Under the pieces are notes generated by a model. That model had not been told where the DNA came from, ran no database searches, and was given only the letters and a program-made list of their open reading frames with translations. 31,702 bases of DNA from Hellea sp964576765 (GTDB lineage: Bacteria > Pseudomonadota > Alphaproteobacteria > Caulobacterales > Maricaulaceae): assembly GCA_964576765.1 (NCBI GenBank), contig CAZNWH010000013.1:1-31702 (forward strand), written 5' to 3'. This document shows, piece after piece, positions 1 through 8,417 of the stretch (position 1 is its first letter; every line of letters starts with the position of its first letter). The translations under genes and the position numbers were made by a program.

Positions 1-568
1 GGTTTGAGAGCAGGTCTTTAAGCCCTTTCATACGCGGAGCCGCCTTGGCCTCGATTTCCATCCGCCACGCTTTCATAATCCCGTCACAGCTAGCGGGCAA
101 AGCGCGGCCTGTTAGGATTTCGCGCGCGTAAAGTCCGACCGCTTCGGCAAAGCTATTATCATCTTTTGGCAGATCGGCATTATGAAAGCCCTTGCGCTTT
201 GCTCGCGCGCTCAGTGCGGCGTCCAGATTGTCACCAAGACCCGCCAGATGTTGGCTGCCTAAAGCTTCGACGCGGGCTTGCTCCATGGCTTCGAAGACCG
301 CGCGGGCAGGGCCTGTGCTGGGCTGGTTCTTGGCGTGTGTGAATTTGTCGTGCAAAGCAATGCGAAGAGCCAATCCATCAGCTTCGCCTCGCGCCTTGGC
401 AATCTGTTCAGGGTTAGGCTTGGGCGGTAAGCTTGGGAGCATCACTTGATCGCGCACAATTCCGGCCACATCCCCGCCAAAGGACACTTCCATCTCCGGT
501 TCACCCGAAATTGCCTTCGTCGCTGCGCCAAGGCAGCGTTTAAATTCATCTGCTGGAGATTTATTCAT
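1..568 (-). CDS. cobT: Cobaltochelatase subunit CobT, N-terminal part (cut by window edge)
   Basis: CobT is a subunit of the aerobic cobaltochelatase (CobN-CobS-CobT), which inserts cobalt into hydrogenobyrinic acid a,c-diamide; CobT pairs with the AAA+ subunit CobS. The frame reads from an ATG at 566-568 to the window start without a stop, about 189 codons, so only the N-terminal third is present. Recognisable CobT features are an opening segment on conserved early residues (KRCLGAATKAISGEPEMEV), a GEADGLALRIALHD helix and an ARAVFEAMEQARVEALG helix. An AGGAAG sequence lies about 14 nt upstream, rather far for a ribosome site; the frame stays open further upstream with a TTG at 653-655 but no better site. 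It lies 99 nt downstream of cobS on the same strand, the usual cobS-cobT order. The acidic middle and C-terminal VWA domain are outside the window. Confidence 0.9.
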   Translation of the reverse strand, partial: MNKSPADEFKRCLGAATKAISGEPEMEVSFGGDVAGIVRDQVMLPSLPPKPNPEQIAKARGEADGLALRIALHDKFTHAKNQPSTGPARAVFEAMEQARVEALGSQHLAGLGDNLDAALSARAKRKGFHNADLPKDDNSFAEAVGLYAREILTGRALPASCDGIMKAWRMEIEAKAAPRMKGLKDLLSN

Positions 569-667
569 AGTTTTTAATCTAGCTTCCTCAGGGGTGGATG
601 CAACCCTTCCCTTGAGCGACGTGGCTAATTGGCTAAGGTAATCGTGATCAGTCAAGAGATGTAATGA

Positions 668-1663
668 TTAAGCCACCATTATAGCCGTAGCTGACTCCGG
701 TAAATCTTTCCCAAAGGCACGTTGATAAAATTCGCTTATAATTGGGCGCTCTAGCTCGTCACATTTATTCAAGAATGTCAGGCGGAAGGCTTGGGCAAGG
801 TCGCCGTTAAATATCCGCGCATTTTCGGCCCAGTTCATCACGGTACGCGGGCTCATCACCGTTGAAATATCCCCTGCAATAAAGGCATTTCGCGTCATAT
901 CGGCCACGCGCACCATAGAGGCGAGAATATCTTTGCCCTCAGCACTGTCATAAGTCGGGGACTTCGCGAGGACGATGGCTTCCTCACTGGCATGGGGGAG
1001 GTAATTGAGCTGGCAGACGATAGACCAGCGGTCCATCTGACCTTGGTTGATCTGTTGCGTGCCATGATAAAGCCCTGACGTATCGCCGAGGCCAACCGTA
1101 TTCGTTGTCGAGAAGAGACGGAACGCATTATGCGGCGTGATGACTTTATTCTGGTCGAGCAATGTGAGGCGGCCTTGCGCCTCAAGTACGCGCTGAATCA
1201 CGAACATCACATCGGGGCGGCCAGCATCATATTCATCAAAGGTCAGGGCGACAGGGTTTTGTAGCGCCCATGGCAGTAGTCCTTCACGGAACTCTGTGAT
1301 TTGCTTACCGTCTTTCAGGACAATCGCGTCTTTGCCGACGAGATCAATCCGGGACACATGTGAGTCGAGATTAATCCGTACCATAGGCCAATTCAGACGC
1401 GCGGCGACTTGTTCAATATGGGTGGATTTACCTGTGCCGTGATAGCCTTGGATCATCACACGGCGATTAAAAGCAAAGCCTGCCAGAATAGCCTGCGTTG
1501 TTGGGCTATCAAAAAGGTAAGCCTCATCGACGGCGGGTACAAATTCGCTGGACTTGCTAAAGGCGGGCACCTCCATGTCAAAATCGACATTAAATGTCTT
1601 GCGGGCCGAGACAGTTGTGTCCGGCGCAAATATAGGGAATTGGTCACTCATGTCGCGGTCCAT
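668..1663 (-). CDS. cobS: Cobaltochelatase AAA+ ATPase subunit CobS
   Basis: CobS is the AAA+ ATPase that forms a ring complex with CobT and powers cobalt insertion by CobN in aerobic cobalamin synthesis. The protein has 331 residues, essentially the family length. The Walker A motif GYHGTGKST lies at residues 73-81, followed by a conserved VRINLDSHVSRIDLVGKDAI stretch; Walker B is LTFDEYD near 140-146, and the QMDRWS and VMSPRTV segments are typical of the family. The start is uncertain: ATG at 1661-1663 (MDRDMSDQF) or the internal ATG four codons later; neither has a clear ribosome site. The gene runs J-domain protein > cobS > cobT, a common alphaproteobacterial order. No other cobalamin-pathway gene is in the window, so whether CobN exists in this genome cannot be judged here. 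Confidence 0.96.
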   Translation of the reverse strand: MDRDMSDQFPIFAPDTTVSARKTFNVDFDMEVPAFSKSSEFVPAVDEAYLFDSPTTQAILAGFAFNRRVMIQGYHGTGKSTHIEQVAARLNWPMVRINLDSHVSRIDLVGKDAIVLKDGKQITEFREGLLPWALQNPVALTFDEYDAGRPDVMFVIQRVLEAQGRLTLLDQNKVITPHNAFRLFSTTNTVGLGDTSGLYHGTQQINQGQMDRWSIVCQLNYLPHASEEAIVLAKSPTYDSAEGKDILASMVRVADMTRNAFIAGDISTVMSPRTVMNWAENARIFNGDLAQAFRLTFLNKCDELERPIISEFYQRAFGKDLPESATAIMVA

Positions 1664-1702
1664 AAAAAGGGAATATGCTTGTTAAATTTAATCCGGTTTA
1701 TA

Positions 1703-2323
1703 TTAGCCTAGATTTGTTGTTTTAAGCACTTTCATCGCGCTGACAACACGTTGGAAGCTTTCTTCGGTATTACGTTTGCCCTGATTAGTATCAGGATGGA
1801 GCTGTTTAACGAGCTGGGTATAGCGTTTGCGCACATCATTTTTGGTTGCTGTATCGTCAAGACCCATATCATTAAGCGCTTTGAGCTGCATTTTAGACAG
1901 GCTACGGCGGCGCGGGGCTTCGGCTTGATCGGCAATATTGCCTTCACCGAATATGTTATAGCCTTCTGCTGTAGCCGCCGTGGAGCCTGCTTTGCGTTTC
2001 TTTTGACCCTTTGCTCGTTCGGCTGTATTCTTTTTAACATCCCATGTGGGGCGGTGACCATGCCGAGCGCCGACTTGCCATTCAGAGATATCTTCATCGG
2101 ACATGCCTGAGAAGAAATTCCAGTTCTTATTATATTCGCGGGCATGTATTGTACAAAAATTATAATATTCGCGAAGACGATCAGGGCTTTTCGGTGCTTT
2201 ACAGCCGCCCATCGTAACACAGCCGGACCAATCGCATTCTTGTTCGTTAGGGTCGACTTTTTTCTTTCCTTTATTGACACGAATGTCGATTCCTTTGAGT
2301 TTATATTCGTAATCTTTCGCCAT
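1703..2323 (-). CDS. DnaJ-like protein with C-terminal J domain and N-terminal Cys cluster
   Basis: This is a 206-residue co-chaperone-type protein with its J domain at the C-terminus (about residues 148-203). The diagnostic HPD tripeptide is at 176-178, within QLHPDTNQG, so it should stimulate an Hsp70 ATPase. The N-terminal half is basic and carries cysteines at 30, 35, 41 and 57, plus nearby histidines, in a spacing that could bind zinc (inference). Residues around 98-145 are rich in Lys, Ala and Arg and look like a linker. It lies 39 nt upstream of cobS on the same strand and divergent from bolA, 43 nt away. This J protein-cobS-cobT block with bolA recurs in alphaproteobacteria, which suggests a link to CobST assembly, but the client protein is unknown. 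Confidence 0.88.
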   Translation of the reverse strand: MAKDYEYKLKGIDIRVNKGKKKVDPNEQECDWSGCVTMGGCKAPKSPDRLREYYNFCTIHAREYNKNWNFFSGMSDEDISEWQVGARHGHRPTWDVKKNTAERAKGQKKRKAGSTAATAEGYNIFGEGNIADQAEAPRRRSLSKMQLKALNDMGLDDTATKNDVRKRYTQLVKQLHPDTNQGKRNTEESFQRVVSAMKVLKTTNLG

Positions 2324-2366
2324 GATACCTATATACGTTAGAGTGGATAATTAAGGACTGCACAAA

Positions 2367-2645
2367 ATGGGCATTATTGCGTCAGCAATCAAGGAAAAAT
2401 TGAAACAAAGTTTCAATCCGTCACACCTAGAGGTCATTGATGAGAGCCATAAACATGCTCATCACGCCGGAGCTAAGGCCCATGCCCAAGAAGGCGGAAG
2501 CGCGGAGAGCCATTTTCAAGTAGTGATTATTAGTGAAAAATTTATCGGATTAAGTCGATTGGCCAAGCATCGGGCGGTGCTTGATGTCCTAGCTGATGAA
2601 ATGAAGCAGATACACGCGTTTTCGCTGGATGCGCGTGAGAGCTAA
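2367..2645 (+). CDS. BolA family protein
   Basis: A 92-residue protein of the BolA family, small proteins that partner with monothiol glutaredoxins in iron-sulfur cluster handling and iron-dependent regulation. The family signature is clear: an N-terminal KEKLKQSFNPSHLEVIDES region, a HFQVVIISEKFIGLSRLAKHR core and the late IHAFSL segment with the conserved histidine. A His/Ala-rich insertion at about residues 28-42 (KHAHHAGAKAHAQ) precedes the core; the SHKHAHH cluster is common in alphaproteobacterial members. It is transcribed divergently from the J-domain gene and converges on the CorC-type gene, whose stop is only 11 nt away. BolA beside the J protein and CobST is a conserved neighbourhood. 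Which BolA subtype it is cannot be fixed from sequence alone. Confidence 0.93.
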   Translation: MGIIASAIKEKLKQSFNPSHLEVIDESHKHAHHAGAKAHAQEGGSAESHFQVVIISEKFIGLSRLAKHRAVLDVLADEMKQIHAFSLDARES

Positions 2646-2656
2646 TTTTCGTCCCT

Positions 2657-3976
2657 TTAATTTTCTCCTCTCTGGTCAGGTTCAAAGGTTTTAGTGACTT
2701 TTAAAGACCTTATCTGATTACGTTCGCGTTCTAATATCTCAAACCGATAGCCATAATAGGCAAATGTTTGTCCCACATCTGGTATGGCTTGGCTCTCATG
2801 AATAACGAGCCCCGCAATGGTGACCGCCTCGTCATCAGGCAGTTTCCAATCCATAGCGCGGTTGACATCCCTCACGGCAATATCACCTTGAATGATAGCT
2901 CCGCCAGTTTTTTGCCGTGCTACACCTTGGACAACTTCATCATACTCATCCTGAATGTCACCGACAATTTCTTCTAAAATATCTTCCAAGGTCAGGACTC
3001 CCATCAAGGCTCCATATTCATCCACCACTAAGGCAAAATGCTCCCGTTTTTGTTGAAAGGCTCGGAGTTGTTTCACGACAGATGTTGTTTCAGGGACGAA
3101 CCAAGCATCACGTGCAATTTTTTTGGCATTGACCTGAGAAAAGTCACCTCCAGTTTTGGAAATAGCTCTAAGCATATCTTTGGCATGAAGAACCCCGACA
3201 ACATTATCAATATCGTCTTGATAGAGAGGTACGCGGCTATGACCGGAATTTAGCATTTCTTTGACAATTAGTTCGGATTCAATGTCGGCATCGATCATCA
3301 CCATGTTTTTTCGGTGGGTCATAACATCTTCAAGGTCAAGTTCCCCTATTTCGAGAACCCCGTAAATTTGGTCACGTTCGGTTTTAGCCATCCCGCCTTC
3401 CTCAAGATGAAGATCAACCGCGCCTTTAATATCGTCGGCCGCCGTCCAAGCCGAGGCGTTACTATCAACGCCAAATAGGCGCAGCGTTGCATTCACTATG
3501 ATCTGTATGACGGATACAATAGGCGCAAAAATTTTGACGAAAAAACTAATGGGCCGCGCCACATGTAGGGCTAATTTATCGGGCTGTGAAATCGCATATG
3601 TCTTTGGCAGAACTTCTGCAAAAATCAGAATGAGGATTGTCATGACCACGGTGGCTAAGACCAGGGCTAATCCGCCAGCTCCAAATATATTTGTAAAGAG
3701 GGCCGTTGTCAGAACAGAGGCGAGAATATTGACCAGATTATTACCGAGCAAAATACCGCCTAAAAGCCGCTCGCGCATATTGAGCAATTTTGAAACGATT
3801 GAAGCACGTTTGTCCCCATCTTTTTCGGCTGCGTGCATCCGCGCCCGTGAGGCAGCCGTTAAGGCCGTCTCCGAGCTGGAAAAAAATCCGGAAAAAACAA
3901 GTAAACACAAGATCACTAAAACCATGATTATGTTTTCAGGCTGGCTAATGGCCTCACGAAATGAGGAGTTAGGCAT
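2657..3976 (-). CDS. CorC/HlyC-family CNNM-CBS membrane transporter
   Basis: A 439-residue integral membrane protein with the full family layout. An N-terminal CNNM (DUF21) membrane domain (about residues 15-195) includes the hallmark GFFSSSETALTAASRARM segment and an EVLPKTYA motif at 121-128. A CBS pair follows (about 215-340, with THRKNM and EYGALMGVLTLEDILEEIVG), then a C-terminal CorC_HlyC domain (about 355-430). Relatives transport or sense Mg2+ (CorC, MpfA); the older name hemolysin reflects early screens, not a toxin function. It overlaps the aroB 3' end by 8 nt and is the last gene of aroK-aroB-CorC, so its expression is probably coupled to aroB. The ion handled here is not determined. 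Confidence 0.93.
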   Translation of the reverse strand: MPNSSFREAISQPENIIMVLVILCLLVFSGFFSSSETALTAASRARMHAAEKDGDKRASIVSKLLNMRERLLGGILLGNNLVNILASVLTTALFTNIFGAGGLALVLATVVMTILILIFAEVLPKTYAISQPDKLALHVARPISFFVKIFAPIVSVIQIIVNATLRLFGVDSNASAWTAADDIKGAVDLHLEEGGMAKTERDQIYGVLEIGELDLEDVMTHRKNMVMIDADIESELIVKEMLNSGHSRVPLYQDDIDNVVGVLHAKDMLRAISKTGGDFSQVNAKKIARDAWFVPETTSVVKQLRAFQQKREHFALVVDEYGALMGVLTLEDILEEIVGDIQDEYDEVVQGVARQKTGGAIIQGDIAVRDVNRAMDWKLPDDEAVTIAGLVIHESQAIPDVGQTFAYYGYRFEILERERNQIRSLKVTKTFEPDQRGEN

Positions 3977-5087
3977 ATCGGCTTTCTAGAGTTTTAAGGT
4001 AAGTGAGGATGGCGGCTCGCGGCGTCGCTTTTTGGATAAAGGCTTCACCAATGCCGCGGTTAAGTATAAAGGTCAGTGTTCCGCCTTCATTTTTTTTATC
4101 CTGTTCCATATGCTTCATTAAGGCATCAGCGTTTTTCAAAAGATGTTTAACATCAGCAAGAGAGATGAGGTTTGTCTTTTTTATGTGAGATTGAAGGGCT
4201 TGGACGTCCTTTTGGGGGCATAGACCTTGCGCGGCACTAAATTCTAAGGCCATTTCCATGCCAGCGCTAACAGCTTCACCGTGTAGTAGATCGCCGGAAT
4301 AGCCTGCTTCTAATTCCAAGGCATGACCAAATGTATGCCCGAGATTAAGAAGCGCGCGTTGACCACGTTCTTCTTCATCTGCTGCGACTATTCGAGCTTT
4401 GGTTTGACATGAAATTTTGACGGCATAAGCGATGGCTTTAGGGGTTAAATTTAAAACTTCAGGGCCGTTATCATTCAGCCATTGAAAAAAGGACAGATCC
4501 CCCAATAATCCATACTTTAAGACTTCTGCATAACCTGCTTTTAATTCCCGCTCAGGCAAGGTTTTGAGTACTGCTGTATCAGCGATAACTAATTTAGGTT
4601 GATAAAAGGCTCCAATCAGGTTTTTCCCAAATTGATTATTGATAGCGGTTTTGCCGCCGACAGAACTATCGACTTGGGCCAAGAGCGTGGTGGGCATCTG
4701 AACGAATTGACAGCCTCTCTTATAGATACTTGCCGCAAAGCCCGTGAGATCACCAATGACGCCGCCTCCAAATGCAATAAGGGTATCATTACGGTCAAAT
4801 TCTGCTTCGAAGAGTGAATTCAAAACTGCCTGAAGGCCCTCAAAACTTTTTTGGCTTTCTCCAGAAGGTCGAACAATCATGTGAACGTCATAGCCTGAAA
4901 GCGCTTTTTCAAGCTGCGCCCCATAGAGGGCATAAACGGTTTCGTCCGTTACAACGGCAACACGTTTGGCGCGTAGAAAAGGGCTGAGAAATTTAGCTGT
5001 ATCATGCAAGAGGTTATCGTTGATCAAAATGTCGTAACTTCGCTGACCAAGTTCTACAGAGACTGTTGTAATATCATTTATCAGCAT
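3969..5087 (-). CDS. aroB: 3-dehydroquinate synthase
   Basis: AroB converts 3-deoxy-D-arabino-heptulosonate 7-phosphate to 3-dehydroquinate, the second step of the shikimate pathway, using NAD+ and a divalent metal. The 372-residue protein has the NAD-binding GGGVIGDLTGF at 107-117, SSVGGKTAIN at 141-150, and metal-ligand candidates E188 (in GYAEVLKYG), H251 (NLGHTFGHALE) and H269 (LLHGEAV). The length is normal for the family. The ATG directly follows the aroK stop (TGAATG), so translation is probably coupled. The 3' end overlaps the CorC-type gene by 8 nt. The aroK-aroB pairing is a classical shikimate operon and no feature looks degraded. Confidence 0.97.
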   Translation of the reverse strand: MLINDITTVSVELGQRSYDILINDNLLHDTAKFLSPFLRAKRVAVVTDETVYALYGAQLEKALSGYDVHMIVRPSGESQKSFEGLQAVLNSLFEAEFDRNDTLIAFGGGVIGDLTGFAASIYKRGCQFVQMPTTLLAQVDSSVGGKTAINNQFGKNLIGAFYQPKLVIADTAVLKTLPERELKAGYAEVLKYGLLGDLSFFQWLNDNGPEVLNLTPKAIAYAVKISCQTKARIVAADEEERGQRALLNLGHTFGHALELEAGYSGDLLHGEAVSAGMEMALEFSAAQGLCPQKDVQALQSHIKKTNLISLADVKHLLKNADALMKHMEQDKKNEGGTLTFILNRGIGEAFIQKATPRAAILTYLKTLESRYA

Positions 5088-5621
5088 TCAGGTATTCTCC
5101 TGTGCCTGAATGGCATTGATAACACGATTTACCGTCCTGATATGGGGCCCTTTTACAATATTGACCTTTATGTGAGCTTCTTCGTAAATTGGGTAGCGTT
5201 CATCCATAAGCTGCCGCATTTTTGCTTTTGGGTCTGGGACTTGTAAGAGGGGCCGCGTGTTTTTTCGGCTAACCCGTTCCATAATGGTTTCGAAATCTCC
5301 TTTGAGCCAAATGGTTAAGGATTTGTTTTTCAAAATCTTTCTTGTGTTTTGAGGGATGAAGGCTCCGCCGCCTGTAGCTAAAATTATAGGTTTTCCGTCT
5401 AAAAGACGTTCAATAACTCGTAGTTCGCCTTCTCGAAATGCCTTTTCTCCATGGTCGCGGAAATATCCGGCAACCGTACGCCCGGAAGCTTGCTCAATTT
5501 CTTCGTCACTATCATAAAACTCCCGGCCAAGTTTTTTGGCTAGCCGTCGTCCGACAGTGGTTTTTCCCACCCCCATCAAACCAACAAGGGCAATGGGTCG
5601 TGATGTTATGTCCGGGCTCAT
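5088..5621 (-). CDS. aroK: Shikimate kinase
   Basis: Shikimate kinase phosphorylates shikimate at the 3-hydroxyl with ATP, the fifth step towards chorismate. The 177-residue protein carries a P-loop GLMGVGKTTVG at 14-24, a shikimate-binding DSDEEIEQ at 37-44, a GGGA at 84-87 and the lid segment NTRPLL near 121-126. These residues place it with AroK/AroL. It heads the aroK-aroB-CorC operon; an AAGGAATAGG stretch lies just upstream of the ATG at 5619-5621. The 150-nt gap to the plus-strand small ORF at 5772 must hold divergent promoters. Confidence 0.96.
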   Translation of the reverse strand: MSPDITSRPIALVGLMGVGKTTVGRRLAKKLGREFYDSDEEIEQASGRTVAGYFRDHGEKAFREGELRVIERLLDGKPIILATGGGAFIPQNTRKILKNKSLTIWLKGDFETIMERVSRKNTRPLLQVPDPKAKMRQLMDERYPIYEEAHIKVNIVKGPHIRTVNRVINAIQAQENT

Positions 5622-5771
5622 GAGCCTATTCCTTGCCTCGCAAATTGTTTTAACATGTAATTATTACTGCTGCTGGCAGTATTTGCGAAAATTTGCCTTA
5701 ATATGAGCGTAAAATGAGCTATGCTCAATACTTAAAGCGTATTATGCGTCAAATATTAAAAAGGTATATTT

Positions 5772-5912
5772 GTGAAAAAATTAACTATCAGTGCTATCCT
5801 TATTGCCCTCTTATTAATTTTGGGGTGCATCTGGTTGGTTGCAGGGGCCTCGCCAAAACATGCCTCGCAAGAGATAGTTACGATTGAGTTACCCGATACA
5901 TATGAAAAATAG
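5772..5912 (+). CDS. Small membrane peptide (46 aa) of unknown function
   Basis: A GTG-initiated frame of 46 codons, with AAGG placed 7 nt upstream of the start. The product starts with a VKKLTIS basic head, then a strongly hydrophobic stretch (about residues 7-25, with a cysteine at 19 in LGCIWLVAGA), then a short polar tail ending EKstop. It could be a single-span membrane peptide or have a lipobox-like LILGC segment, although the Cys is followed by more hydrophobic residues, which is unusual for a lipoprotein. The stop is 9 nt before the ATG of the exported 525-residue protein, which has no convincing ribosome site of its own, so the small gene may drive translation of the next one by coupling. 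No family was recognised. Existence rests on frame, start context and spacing only. Confidence 0.5.
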   Translation: MKKLTISAILIALLLILGCIWLVAGASPKHASQEIVTIELPDTYEK

Positions 5913-5921
5913 ACTATAGTC

Positions 5922-7499
5922 ATGCGAAAAATTTTTCTCACAACAATATTGAGTTTCTGCCCCATGGTTTCATGGGCGCAGTCCATTGAAACAGGGCAAC
6001 TCGGGGCCGCCCAAGCCTTTGATGCGGGAGTCATAGATAGCCGTAGCGGCGGTCTTGACGCAGCGCTTTGGCAAGGAACATCGGCAAAAATAGCTGTGCA
6101 CCTTTTGAAAAAAGCTCCTCTAAGTAGTCAAAATAAATTGGTGCAAGACCTGATTGAAGCGGTTGTTTTTAGCGCTGGGGTTCCGCCTGAAGGCGCTGAT
6201 GCCAGCTATGATCAACTTCGCTTGAAAGCCGTGATGAAACTTGGTGATAAGGCGGCCCTAGAAAATATAGCCTCGCGTAATCCGGATATCGCGCGCGATC
6301 CGGGGGTGCGCGCGGACCTCGCCTTAGCGAGCGGAGATATTGCGGGGGCCTGCACGGTTGGTGATAATATTACTGAGGGAAAAGGCCGTCCCGTATGGGT
6401 AAAACTTCGGGCGTTTTGCCATATAGACCGAGGTGAAGAGTCTGCTGCTGAGCTGGCGGCGGAACTGCTACAAGAGACAGGTCATGAGGATGCAATATTT
6501 TATGATTTGATGAAAGTTCTGACAGGAGCCTCAAAGGAGTTACCTAATATTGACAATATAAACGAACCCTTATTGGTTGCGATGGCCAAAAAAGCGGCGG
6601 GGTCTGCAGGGGTTTCAGAAAACTCGGTTGATGTTTTGGACAGCAATGTGCCGTCTTTTTCACGTTTGAAAGCTGTCTTTAAGCAAGCCGACAATTTAAC
6701 GGATGATCAAATATCATCCATTTTTTCGCAGATTGCGTATCAGGATGATAATTTAGCCGGCGGAACGGGAGTCGATCATACGTCATTTGATTTGGAAACA
6801 GCAAAAGCTGACCCAACCGCTCGCGGCATGGCTCAGCTTTTTCAATTGGCGACAGCCACGGGTGACGCTCGCTCCTCTGCACAGGCTATGGCCCTTGTCC
6901 TTGAACGAGCTGATAAGGATAAAACCTTCCCACGGTTTGCTAAATTGTTTGAAGCTGACATAGCCATTATTCCGGCAGAATTTCAAGCGGAGACTAATGT
7001 TAAGCTCTTTGCGCGCGCAGCGATTGAGCGCCGTGACGTCGGGACACTACAAGGGCTTTATAATGCTATGGAGGATGGGCCCGAAAAGTCGCGAATTGCC
7101 CTTGTCTCAGATGCGCTTGGGAATGGATTTAATTTAGGGACCTTAGGGAAGGATATTGAGGGCCGTCTTGAGGGGGAAGGCTCTGAGAAGCGCCGTGCTA
7201 TCAGGGATACATTTATTGCGGTAGCACTGGGCTCACGTTTGTCCGGTGAGGCTGGCATAGCACTTGAAGGGGCTGGAAATGGGATAGGAGGGGCTGCAAA
7301 AGCTGGCGATTTACTCGCCTTAATGTCTGCTGCCCGGGCAGGATCCAGAGCGGAAACTGCATTACGCGCAGCTATTATAATTGAAAAATCACCCTTGAAT
7401 GACAGGTCTCTGGCGGGCGTTATTGAAGCTCTTAGGATAGCTGACCTTCCACAATTTGCGGGACGTTTGGCGGCTGAAGATTTTCTATCGCGCTTATGA
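5922..7499 (+). CDS. Exported protein of unknown function, 525 aa, xerD-linked
   Basis: The product starts with a signal peptide: MRK, a hydrophobic core through residue 17, and a likely signal peptidase I site SWA-QS after residue 19. The rest is soluble, mostly helical and rich in Ala, Leu, Gly and Asp, with recurring helix-pair-like segments (for example around 100-190 and 300-420) that resemble an alpha-solenoid or degenerate TPR-like repeat protein. This is an impression, not a domain match. Cysteines at about 138 and 161 could pair in the periplasm. It is followed by xerD with a 4-nt ATGA overlap, so the two are translationally coupled. The same kind of uncharacterised long periplasmic protein is common next to xerD in related bacteria (memory, not checked). 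No function is assigned. Confidence 0.85.
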   Translation: MRKIFLTTILSFCPMVSWAQSIETGQLGAAQAFDAGVIDSRSGGLDAALWQGTSAKIAVHLLKKAPLSSQNKLVQDLIEAVVFSAGVPPEGADASYDQLRLKAVMKLGDKAALENIASRNPDIARDPGVRADLALASGDIAGACTVGDNITEGKGRPVWVKLRAFCHIDRGEESAAELAAELLQETGHEDAIFYDLMKVLTGASKELPNIDNINEPLLVAMAKKAAGSAGVSENSVDVLDSNVPSFSRLKAVFKQADNLTDDQISSIFSQIAYQDDNLAGGTGVDHTSFDLETAKADPTARGMAQLFQLATATGDARSSAQAMALVLERADKDKTFPRFAKLFEADIAIIPAEFQAETNVKLFARAAIERRDVGTLQGLYNAMEDGPEKSRIALVSDALGNGFNLGTLGKDIEGRLEGEGSEKRRAIRDTFIAVALGSRLSGEAGIALEGAGNGIGGAAKAGDLLALMSAARAGSRAETALRAAIIIEKSPLNDRSLAGVIEALRIADLPQFAGRLAAEDFLSRL

Positions 7500-8413
7500 C
7501 ATCAGAAAGAGAGATCGAGTCTTTTTTAGAAATGATGAGCGCTGAGCGCGGCGCTTCTGATAATACACTCGCGGCCTATAGGCGTGATTTGGAAGATTGG
7601 GCGATAACTCTTGGGAAGGCTAAACGTGATTTACTTACAGTTGGGACAGGTAGTTTGGAAACCGTATTAGCGGGTTGGGCCAATAAAGGCCATGCACCCT
7701 CTACGGCCGCGCGTAAATTATCCGCTCTCAAGCAATTTTGCCTTTTTCTTCAAACAGAAGGATTGCGCGAAGATAACCCCGCGCATAATTTGAAGGGACC
7801 AAAACAAGGACGTCCTTTACCTAAAATTCTCTCAGAGGCGGATGTTGACGCCTTGTTTTCTGTCGCTGAAGCCAATCAATCTGAGAAAGGGTTGAGACTT
7901 CTATGTTTATTGGAAATTTTATATGCAGGGGGCTTGCGTGTTACGGAATTAGTTACGCTTAAGAAAAATGCGGTCACGCGGCGGGATGGATGTCTGATGA
8001 TTAAAGGAAAAGGCGGTCGAGAGAGACTGGTGCCTCTTACGGATGCGGCGCAGCGGTCTATTAGTAAATGGCTTGAAGTTCGTGACCATACTTTACCGAC
8101 TAATGTAATTGCGAGAGATCGTGCTAAGGCTTTTTTGTTTCCAAGTTCGTCCAAGATGGGACATTTGACGCGGGAACGCTTTGCTCAAATGCTCAAAGAT
8201 TTAGCGCAAAGGGCAGGATTAAATGCCCGTAAAATTTCACCCCATGTTTTACGTCACGCCTTTGCAACGCACCTTTTGGCGCGTGGTGCGGATCTACGCT
8301 CAGTCCAAACTTTACTGGGGCATGCGGATATATCGACAACGCAAATTTATACTCATGTGCTGGATGAGCGTATGCGCGAATTAGTTGAAACAAAACACCC
8401 GTTGGCGAAATAA
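7496..8413 (+). CDS. xerD: Site-specific tyrosine recombinase XerD
   Basis: XerD with XerC resolves chromosome dimers at dif under FtsK control. The 305-residue protein has the N-terminal SAM-like core-binding domain (about 1-100) and the C-terminal catalytic domain with all the active-site residues of a tyrosine recombinase: R148 (GGLRVTEL), K172 (KGKGGRERLVPL), H250 and R253 (SPHVLRHAFATHLL), H276 (LLGHADISTTQIY) and the nucleophile Y285. The length fits XerC/XerD rather than an integron or phage integrase. XerD is preferred over XerC because of the accA and aroK neighbourhood, which is the usual xerD site in alphaproteobacteria; sequence alone separates the two less firmly. The start overlaps the upstream gene by 4 nt. 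Confidence 0.93.
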   Translation: MTSEREIESFLEMMSAERGASDNTLAAYRRDLEDWAITLGKAKRDLLTVGTGSLETVLAGWANKGHAPSTAARKLSALKQFCLFLQTEGLREDNPAHNLKGPKQGRPLPKILSEADVDALFSVAEANQSEKGLRLLCLLEILYAGGLRVTELVTLKKNAVTRRDGCLMIKGKGGRERLVPLTDAAQRSISKWLEVRDHTLPTNVIARDRAKAFLFPSSSKMGHLTRERFAQMLKDLAQRAGLNARKISPHVLRHAFATHLLARGADLRSVQTLLGHADISTTQIYTHVLDERMRELVETKHPLAK

Positions 8414-8417
8414 GTCT

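Noticed and set aside
192..449. 85-codon plus-strand frame
   Set aside because: It lies entirely opposite cobT, whose protein is clearly recognisable; the plus-strand product is Arg/Ala/Ser-rich shadow sequence.
5756..6034. 92-codon minus-strand frame across the small peptide gene
   Set aside because: It covers the start of the exported protein and the small ORF on the other strand; no supporting signals.
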